Source: Methylococcaceae bacterium (GTDB taxonomy: Bacteria; Pseudomonadota; Gammaproteobacteria; Methylococcales; Methylomonadaceae). From it: a stretch of 5,280 nucleotides of DNA. The notes beneath the pieces were generated by a model that was given only the letters and a program-made list of their open reading frames with translations, was not told the origin of the DNA and ran no database searches. A program made the translations under genes and the position numbers. Shown piece by piece: positions 1 through 4,536 of this stretch. Location of the stretch: positions 1 to 5,280 of the forward strand of contig RFQK01000119.1 in the NCBI GenBank assembly GCA_009925045.1, written 5' to 3'. Within the stretch, counting starts at the first letter, position 1. The number at the start of each line of letters is the position of its first letter.

Positions 1-985
1 GCACGCTGAAATGATTTTTTTCATCACGCACCATGCTCCATTGAGACAACTCACCCCGGGTATCGCCAACCAGTAATGAAAGATCACCATTCAGGAATTC
101 AATACTGCTAATTTCCGCAGACTGATCCATGATGTTGACTTTGTGTTTAATCGTTGGCTGTGTTTTATCGCTAAGATCGTAAATGGTCAGATCGCCTTTG
201 CGATTAGCCAGATAAAGGTTACGTTGCTCTTTATCCAACAAAATAAAATCGACATGATGACTGGCTGATTCTAAAACCGCATCCGTACGTTCCAAGCTAA
301 CTTCATCATCAAACAAAGAGCGTTTTTGCGTCAGAGCCACAACAACAATTCGGTCATCTGAAGTTTTCGCAACCAGAGTGCTATCTTTATCGTCAACTTT
401 GAAGGCGATGATTTTTAAGGCTTGCCCAAGCTTATCAACAACCAAAGCCTGATTACCCAGAGGATACTCAACCGATGGAGTGATCTGGCGCTTACCATTT
501 GGGTAGCTCAATTTGTATTCGTGACGAACCACCAATACTTTGCCATCATTTAAACCATAGGCGATTTCGCCTTTATCAAAATCACCATGAGCGAAACTGC
601 TGACAGCACCTGCAGCAATCGGCAAAGCATCGGATCTTAAAACGGTACCATCCGCCACTCTAAAGAAAATTGCTTGTCCAGTATCCGTAAATCTGACCGC
701 CACTTCATTTTGCTCTTCCATTGCCATTAACAATGTTTTGCCACTCTCCGCTTGTGGTAAAGCGTACTCAGCAACTGACTCGGCATGGGAGGACAGTAAC
801 AAAGGAAAGACCACATACAGCAGGTAGAAGAAAATCAGCAAAATCGCAACGATGATACTCAGTCCACCCGTGACCACACTTCGGGCCACTAGCTTATCTT
901 TCAGCAATCGCCATTGTTGATAGCGATCACTCGCTGTCATATCAATTTGTGAAGAATGGGGCCTGTTTGAATTGACTTCGGACAT
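1..985 (-). CDS. pstC: Phosphate ABC transporter permease PstC, long form (N-terminal part, cut by window edge)
   Basis: Inner-membrane permease subunit of the PstSCAB high-affinity phosphate importer. The frame is open from an ATG at 985-983 to base 1 (328 codons), so the 3' part with the core permease helices lies outside the window. A cytoplasmic N-terminus of about 36 residues (it includes RYQQWRLLKDKL) precedes one clear membrane helix at about residues 37-63 (core IIVAILLIFFYLLYVVFPL). From about residue 65 to the edge there is a soluble, beta-rich domain with WD40-like strands (for example NLYLANRKGDLTIYDL), expected to be periplasmic. This matches the roughly 700-760-residue PstC of many gammaproteobacteria rather than the short E. 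coli protein. It lies 148 bases downstream of pstS on the same strand. An in-frame TAA at 994-992 limits the start to this ATG or a GTG at 991. The ribosome binding site is weak (TAAG, 5 bases upstream). Family assignment is firm; the WD40-like description is by eye. Confidence 0.85.
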   Translation of the reverse strand, partial: MSEVNSNRPHSSQIDMTASDRYQQWRLLKDKLVARSVVTGGLSIIVAILLIFFYLLYVVFPLLLSSHAESVAEYALPQAESGKTLLMAMEEQNEVAVRFTDTGQAIFFRVADGTVLRSDALPIAAGAVSSFAHGDFDKGEIAYGLNDGKVLVVRHEYKLSYPNGKRQITPSVEYPLGNQALVVDKLGQALKIIAFKVDDKDSTLVAKTSDDRIVVVALTQKRSLFDDEVSLERTDAVLESASHHVDFILLDKEQRNLYLANRKGDLTIYDLSDKTQPTIKHKVNIMDQSAEISSIEFLNGDLSLLVGDTRGELSQWSMVRDEKNHFSV

Positions 986-997
986 AAGCACTTATGT
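982..997. repeat. Palindrome over the pstC start codon
   Basis: ACATAAG (982-988) and CTTATGT (991-997) are perfect 7-base inverted arms around a 2-base centre. The pstC start codon (985-983, minus strand) lies inside one arm and the weak TAAG ribosome-binding element lies in the same structure. As RNA a 2-base loop is too tight, so the innermost pair would open. As DNA it could be a small operator. The function is unknown. Confidence 0.4.
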
Positions 998-1007
998 TTA
1001 GCTTTTA

Positions 1008-1046
1008 AAATAGAAAAGCCGACAATTGTTCTGACAATCATCGGCT
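1008..1046 (-). terminator. Intrinsic terminator or attenuator between pstS and pstC
   Basis: On the minus strand AGCCGATGATTGT (1046-1034), loop CAGA (1033-1030) and ACAATTGTCGGCT (1029-1017) form a 13-pair hairpin. It is followed by a T-rich run, TTTCTATTTT. Eleven pairs are Watson-Crick and two are G-U wobbles. On plus-strand RNA those two positions would be A-C mismatches, so the structure fits minus-strand transcription. It sits about 90 bases after the pstS stop and about 30 bases before pstC. The likely role is partial termination, so that the abundant binding protein PstS is made in excess over the membrane subunits. The fold is seen in the sequence; its effect is inferred. Confidence 0.7.
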
Positions 1047-1062
1047 CTCACTGAATGAGCCG
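1042..1062 (-). promoter_or_regulatory. Alternative hairpin competing with the pstS-pstC terminator
   Basis: CGGCTC (1062-1057) can pair with GAGCCG (1047-1042) across a 9-base loop on the minus strand. Bases 1046-1042 are also the bottom of the upstream arm of the terminator stem, so the two folds exclude each other, as in attenuators. Whether anything controls the choice (translation, a protein or a ligand) cannot be seen. The 6-pair stem is weaker than the 13-pair terminator and could be chance. Confidence 0.35.
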
Positions 1063-1133
1063 TCTTAATCAAAAAGACCAGAGACCCAACTTTCAATCCT
1101 TTACCACGTCCTTGTGGAGTGGATACCAATAGC

Positions 1134-2123
1134 TTATTTGATCAGACTTAAAGCCTTATCCGCTACTTTTGCTGGTAATGGAATGTATCCATCTTTAACC
1201 ACTACTTGCTGGCCTGCTTTAGACAACACCAGTTTGATAAACTCTTTTTCCAGAGGGGCTAAAGGCTCATTAGGTTTTTTGTTCACGTAGATATACAGGA
1301 AACGTGTCAAAGGATAGGCGCCTGAAGTCGCGTTCTCTGCATTAGCTTCAATAAAAGGCGCACCTTCTTTCTTAGTTAAAGGCACCGCTTTAACACCTGA
1401 AGTTGAGTAACCGATACCTGAGTAACCAATACCATTGTTTGAAGTGGTAACAGATTGCACAACCGATGCAGAACCTGGTTGCTCATTCACGTTACTTTTG
1501 AAATCACCTTTACACAGCGCTTCATCTTTGAAGAAACCGTAGGTACCTGAAACTGAGTTACGACCATACAACTGGATAGGCTTACTTGCCCAACCACCTG
1601 TTAAGCCAGCTTCACCCCAAGTAGTAATTTCTGAGGCATAACCACATTTACGAGTAGATGACATGATGGCATCTAATTGAGCAATGCTTAAACCTTTGAT
1701 AGGGTTGTCTTTGTTAACAAATACAGCCAAAGCATCGATAGCGACTGGAATTTTGGTCGGTTTGTAACCGTATTTGCTTTCGAAATCTTCGATTTCATTG
1801 TCTTTCATTTCGCGACTCATAGGACCTAAGTTCGCGGTACCTTCGGTCAATGCTGGTGGCGCAGTTGATGAACCGGCAGCCTGAATCTGGATATTGACGT
1901 TAGGATAAATTTTGCCGAACTCTTCAGCCCACAAGGTCATCAGGTTGGCTAAAGTATCTGAACCAACACTGGAGATATTGCCTGATACACCACTCGCTTG
2001 CGCATATTCTGGTAAAGCAGGATCTACAGAAGCAGGCGCAGCAATGGCCTGAGTGCCTGACAATGCGCTGGCCGCAAAGCCTAAGCCCATGATCAGTGAT
2101 TTCAGCTGAAATTTGTTGTTCAT
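1134..2123 (-). CDS. pstS: Periplasmic phosphate-binding protein PstS
   Basis: Substrate-binding component of the Pst phosphate importer, 329 residues, delivering inorganic phosphate to PstC/PstA. It has a typical Sec signal peptide: basic start MNNKFQLK, hydrophobic stretch at about residues 9-22, and predicted cleavage after AIAA near residue 29. The mature part has the hallmarks of the PstS2-type PBP-like fold. These are SVGSDT (52-57), [10 protein letters not shown] (82-91), GPMSRE (100-105), [15 protein letters not shown] (127-141) and [14 protein letters not shown] (187-200). Their Ser, Thr, Asp and Arg residues are the expected phosphate ligands. The only cysteines in the mature protein, 160 and 204, could form a disulphide. 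ATG at 2123 is preceded by a purine-rich GAGAGAGA site 2 bases upstream. It is first in a pstS-pstC operon driven by a Pho box at 2175-2214. Nothing in it looks broken. Phosphate specificity is supported by the adjacent pstC and the Pho box. Confidence 0.95.
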   Translation of the reverse strand: MNNKFQLKSLIMGLGFAASALSGTQAIAAPASVDPALPEYAQASGVSGNISSVGSDTLANLMTLWAEEFGKIYPNVNIQIQAAGSSTAPPALTEGTANLGPMSREMKDNEIEDFESKYGYKPTKIPVAIDALAVFVNKDNPIKGLSIAQLDAIMSSTRKCGYASEITTWGEAGLTGGWASKPIQLYGRNSVSGTYGFFKDEALCKGDFKSNVNEQPGSASVVQSVTTSNNGIGYSGIGYSTSGVKAVPLTKKEGAPFIEANAENATSGAYPLTRFLYIYVNKKPNEPLAPLEKEFIKLVLSKAGQQVVVKDGYIPLPAKVADKALSLIK

Positions 2124-2153
2124 AATCTCTCTCTTATCGAGTGTTAAAACTGG

Positions 2154-2214
2154 ATTGTATGATGCCGATTGGGCATGACAATAGTATTAAGCTTTTATGA
2201 CAGTTTTGTTACAA
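2154..2214 (-). promoter_or_regulatory. PhoB-dependent promoter of pstS (Pho box with -35 and -10)
   Basis: On the minus strand four 7-base half-sites follow one another with exact 11-base phasing. They are TTGTAAC (2214-2208), CTGTCAT (2203-2197), GCTTAAT (2192-2186) and TTGTCAT (2181-2175). The first two 4-base spacers are AAAA and the third is ACTA. This matches the known PhoB pattern of CTGTCAT direct repeats with A/T-rich 4-base spacers; the second and fourth are best and the third is degenerate. The last half-site contains TTGTCA (2181-2176) at a -35 position. After a 16-base spacer comes TACAAT (2159-2154) as a -10 box. Transcription would start near 2147, giving a leader of about 25 bases. 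Induction by phosphate starvation is inferred from the site. Confidence 0.88.
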
Positions 2215-2262
2215 GCGAAAATTGTAAGCCGGAATCGGGGTTTTTACCATCTTTCTAACCAT

Positions 2263-2748
2263 CTAAATCCGTTTGGCGAGTGTGATAAAACTATAATTAA
2301 ACCCAGCGCCTGGGTCACAAAAGTCCTGACGATCGAGTTCCTGCCAGTCCTGGCGGTCAAATTGAGGAAAAAAAGTATCCCCTTCAAAGTCCTTATCTAT
2401 TTCGGTTAGATATAAAAAATCGGCACGCGCCAGCATTGCCTCGTACAAGCTTGCTCCGCCGATTATGAATACCTGCTCAAGATCTGCGCATTGCGCCAGG
2501 GCACTATCAATCTGATTAAAAACCTCCGCACCTTCGGCTTTGAAATCAGGATTGTGGCTGATGACCAGATTTCGTCGACCCGGCAATGGCTTGCCTATTG
2601 CCGCAAAGGTTTTTCGGCCCATGATAATAGGATGACCCATGGTAATCGCGCGAAAATGTTTAAGATCTGCCGGCAAATGCCAGGGCATTTGCCCATTAAG
2701 GCCTATGGCATAATTGCGCGCCATAGCCACGATCAATGAAATTTTCAT
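2263..2748 (-). CDS. folA: Dihydrofolate reductase FolA
   Basis: Cytoplasmic NADPH-dependent reduction of dihydrofolate to tetrahydrofolate, needed for thymidylate, purine and methionine synthesis; target of trimethoprim. The 161-residue length is normal for chromosomal FolA (159 in E. coli). Conserved elements in order are IGLNGQMPWHLPADLKHF (15-32), with the catalytic Asp at 28 and the active-site Trp at 23; IIMGRKTFAAIGKPLPGRRN (41-60) for NADPH binding; IIGGASLYE (94-102); LYLTEID (111-117); and EGDTFFP (121-127). An in-frame TAA lies four codons upstream with no other start codon between, so the ATG at 2748 is fixed. No Shine-Dalgarno sequence is visible (upstream bases CACAAACC). It is divergent from the asparaginase-like gene across 52 bases. 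No clear terminator separates its stop from the pstS Pho box about 48 bases downstream, so read-through into pstS is possible. Confidence 0.96.
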   Translation of the reverse strand: MKISLIVAMARNYAIGLNGQMPWHLPADLKHFRAITMGHPIIMGRKTFAAIGKPLPGRRNLVISHNPDFKAEGAEVFNQIDSALAQCADLEQVFIIGGASLYEAMLARADFLYLTEIDKDFEGDTFFPQFDRQDWQELDRQDFCDPGAGFNYSFITLAKRI

Positions 2749-2800
2749 GGTTTGTGTTTAAGATGCGGTTTTAAATTGACTCGCGTACATCATACCCCAT

Positions 2801-3610
2801 ATGCAAACCCGCATTTTATTGGTATTTACCGGTGGCACCATAGGTTCTCTGAGCGAACATGGCAATATCGATCTGGATCCCAACGCTCGTTTCAAATTAC
2901 TGCAACTTTTCAAACAGCGCTATCAGAATGCCGCCGCCATTGAATTTACAACGCTGCAACCCTTGCAGATTTTGAGTGAAAACCTGCATCCGGGCGATTG
3001 GGAGACGCTAATTAAGGCGATTGAGTCGGAAAATCTGGATGCTTATGACGGCATTATCATCACCCATGGTACCGATACATTGGCTTTTAGTGCGGCCGCC
3101 TTAGGTCTGTATTTTAATAATCTGAACAAACCTATGTTGCTGGTTTCCAGCAATTTACCCCTGGAAAACCCAGAAGCGAATGGCATCCCTCATATGGTTG
3201 CCGCGGTTGATTTTATCGCTCAAAACCAAGCCCAAGGTGTTTTTGTGGCCTACCAGAATCCGGGACAGCGACTCGAGATACACCAGGCCACTCGCTTATC
3301 GTCATGCCTGCCTTTGAGTGGCGACTTTATTAGTGTTCAGTCACAAAGCTTCATGCACTATGAAGCCGGCAGCTTTAAGCAACACTATTCCCTAACTGCA
3401 GCCGCTAAGATTAAGGTAGAAGCCAATTTCAGCACTCGCATTTTGCTCATTCGACCTTATCCGGGCCTCAATTATTTAAACTTTAATCTGGATAATATTG
3501 AACTGGTCCTACACGACCTCTACCATTCCGGCACTGCCTGTACCCGCGATAGCTTTGGCGATTCTTACAACTTGAGTCAGTTTATTCTGCACTGTCAACA
3601 AAGCAGGTAA
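2801..3610 (+). CDS. Divergent, apparently C-terminally shortened asparaginase-family protein
   Basis: The N-terminal domain clearly belongs to the asparaginase/glutaminase family, which hydrolyses Asn or Gln to the acid plus ammonia. Visible motifs are FTGGTIGS (9-16, nucleophile Thr10) and ITHGTDTLAFSAAALGLYF (87-105, with Thr91 and Asp92). A C-terminal-domain start, TRILLIRPYPGLNY, is at 212-225. Against E. coli AnsA aligned by eye, the usual TGSQ-P-L segment reads VSSNLPL (115-121). The conserved Asp before Gly reads Asn127. The catalytic Lys (RTTK in AnsA) is Arg165 (QATRLSS). At 269 residues it is about 60-70 shorter than the usual 330-340 and stops within the C-terminal domain soon after LSQFILHCQQ. 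Only the ATG at 2801 fits, because an in-frame TGA lies eight codons upstream; no Shine-Dalgarno sequence is seen. The last 102 bases overlap the opposing phosphoesterase gene. It may be an inactive remnant, a decaying pseudogene or an enzyme of altered specificity. Confidence 0.75.
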   Translation: MQTRILLVFTGGTIGSLSEHGNIDLDPNARFKLLQLFKQRYQNAAAIEFTTLQPLQILSENLHPGDWETLIKAIESENLDAYDGIIITHGTDTLAFSAAALGLYFNNLNKPMLLVSSNLPLENPEANGIPHMVAAVDFIAQNQAQGVFVAYQNPGQRLEIHQATRLSSCLPLSGDFISVQSQSFMHYEAGSFKQHYSLTAAAKIKVEANFSTRILLIRPYPGLNYLNFNLDNIELVLHDLYHSGTACTRDSFGDSYNLSQFILHCQQSR

Positions 3611-4372
3611 AGCGACCTCTAATTCTGGCTGTTGCTTCTGCCATTCAATCAGTTCTATGCGACCATCATGATGCTCGACAATGGCAGTACAGCTCTCCAC
3701 AAAATCACCGGTGTTGATATAGAGAAAATTCTCGATGCTCTTAATCTCCGCATGGTGAATATGGCCACAAATCACCCCATCTAAACCATCATTTTTAAGC
3801 GTACGCACGATATTTTCTTCGTAATCGGAGATGAACTGCACGACGTTCTTAACCTTATATTTAATATAAGCAGCCAGTGAAAATTGCGAACTAAACCCTA
3901 ACCAACGACGAATAGGCCTGAGAAAACGATTAATAGCAATTAAAGCGTCATAGCCCACGCTGCCAATTTTGGCAATCCATTGATGATGACGAGCAATCAC
4001 ATCGTATTCATCGCCATGAACCACTAAAAAGCGTTTGCCGTCCTGGGTGGTGTGAACAGCCGAATTTTTAACCATGATGTCGCCAAACACATACTCATCA
4101 TAATCTCTGACATTTTCGTCGTGATTCCCCGGCACATAATAGATTTGCGTACCGTGACGGGCTTTACGCAAAATCTTCTGAATCACCGTGTTGTGATCGC
4201 GCGGCCAGTACATTTTTTTGGACAAAGACCAGAAATCGATGATGTCGCCGACCAAATATAAAATGTCGCTGTCATTGTGCTTTAAAAAGTCCAACAACAT
4301 ATCGGCCTGACACTGGGTGGAACCAATGTGTAAATCTGAAATCCAAATGGTTCGATAAAGATTATTACTCAT
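3509..4372 (-). CDS. COG2908 calcineurin-like metallophosphoesterase, probably PlcP-type phospholipase C
   Basis: Two-metal phosphoesterase of 287 residues with all signature motifs: SDLHIGS (12-18, Asp13 and His15), VGDIIDFW (41-48, Asp43), PGNHDE (81-86, Asn83 and His84), VVHGDEYD (117-124, His119) and CGHIHHAEI (202-210, His204 and His206). The family is often annotated as UDP-2,3-diacylglucosamine pyrophosphatase (LpxH-like). The pattern LYRTIWISDLHIG, CQADMLLDFL, YWPRDHN, NTGDFVESCTAIVEHHDGRIELIEW instead resembles the PlcP branch. PlcP removes phosphate head groups from phospholipids to give diacylglycerol during phosphate starvation. It probably acts at the inner face of the cytoplasmic membrane; there is no signal peptide or membrane helix. 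Residues past about 250 have no obvious family match and are antisense to the asparaginase-like gene. An in-frame TAG directly precedes the ATG at 4372, fixing the start; no adjacent Shine-Dalgarno sequence is seen. A Pho-like repeat lies about 50 bases upstream. An LpxH-like role is the main alternative. Confidence 0.85.
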   Translation of the reverse strand: MSNNLYRTIWISDLHIGSTQCQADMLLDFLKHNDSDILYLVGDIIDFWSLSKKMYWPRDHNTVIQKILRKARHGTQIYYVPGNHDENVRDYDEYVFGDIMVKNSAVHTTQDGKRFLVVHGDEYDVIARHHQWIAKIGSVGYDALIAINRFLRPIRRWLGFSSQFSLAAYIKYKVKNVVQFISDYEENIVRTLKNDGLDGVICGHIHHAEIKSIENFLYINTGDFVESCTAIVEHHDGRIELIEWQKQQPELEVALPALLTVQNKLTQVVRIAKAIAGTGSAGMVEVV

Positions 4373-4422
4373 CTAAGAGGAATCGATAGCTATTCAAGAC
4401 AGCACGATTTTCCTGCTCCTAT

Positions 4423-4440
4423 GTGACAACAGAATGACAG
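4423..4440 (-). promoter_or_regulatory. Two-repeat Pho box upstream of the PlcP-like gene
   Basis: On the minus strand CTGTCAT (4440-4434), spacer TCTG and TTGTCAC (4429-4423) form a direct repeat with the 11-base phasing of PhoB sites, as at pstS. It lies 50 bases upstream of the phosphoesterase ATG and points toward it. The spacer is less A/T-rich than usual. No good -10 box lies 16-18 bases beyond the last repeat, so the promoter is not fully convincing. PhoB control fits a PlcP role. Confidence 0.55.
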
Positions 4441-4460
4441 CTGATCAAGCTGAATGAAAT

Positions 4461-4485
4461 TATGACAATTCACATTTTTGTCATA
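4461..4485. promoter_or_regulatory. Operator-like inverted repeat in the phosphoesterase/acyltransferase gap
   Basis: TATGACAA (4461-4468) and TTGTCATA (4478-4485) are perfect 8-base inverted arms separated by 9 A/T-rich bases. The arms carry the same TGACA/TGTCA core as the Pho-like repeats nearby but are arranged as a dyad. Another TTGTCAC is at 4491-4497. The layout suits a dimeric repressor, or opposed PhoB half-sites serving both divergent genes. No regulator is identified. Confidence 0.45.
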
Positions 4486-4515
4486 TTCACTTGTCACAAT
4501 CCGGCCAAATAAAAT
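4486..4515 (+). promoter_or_regulatory. Possible promoter of the acyltransferase gene
   Basis: TTCACT (4486-4491) as -35 and TAAAAT (4510-4515) as -10, with an 18-base spacer, give 4 of 6 and 5 of 6 matches to sigma70 consensus. Transcription would start near 4522, leaving a leader of only about 15 bases. A TTGTCAC half-site (4491-4497) overlaps the -35. This is a weak prediction in an A/T-rich stretch. Confidence 0.3.
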
Positions 4516-4536
4516 GACAGTCAGGAACTATCGACC

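Noticed and set aside
1403..1432. Imperfect 15-base tandem repeat inside pstS encoding GIGYS twice
   Set aside because: I recall [13 protein letters not shown] sequence as a common part of this PstS family, so it is most likely ordinary protein sequence and not a recent duplication.
2228..2245. CCGGAATCGG followed by GGTTTTT on the plus strand, terminator-like
   Set aside because: Only a 3-base stem can form and no plus-strand gene precedes it.
2197..2409. Open plus-strand frame of 70 codons across the Pho box and folA 3' end
   Set aside because: It begins inside a regulatory site and continues antisense to folA; no protein-like features.
2491..2739. Open plus-strand frame of 82 codons opposite folA
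   Set aside because: It lies entirely antisense to folA, has no family resemblance and no ribosome binding site; it is a by-product of folA codon use.
2776..2804. TTGACT as a -35 box for the asparaginase-like gene
   Set aside because: A 17-base spacer would put the -10 over the start codon (ATATGC), which neither matches consensus nor leaves a usable leader.
3854..3870. A/T-only-centred palindrome CTTATAT-TTA-ATATAAG inside the phosphoesterase gene
   Set aside because: It lies within coding sequence for a Lys/Tyr/Ile-rich stretch (YIKYKV), where such codons give A/T palindromes by chance, and no T-run or promoter goes with it.
4052..4261. Open plus-strand frame of 69 codons inside the phosphoesterase region
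   Set aside because: It is antisense to conserved metallophosphoesterase motifs and has no support of its own.
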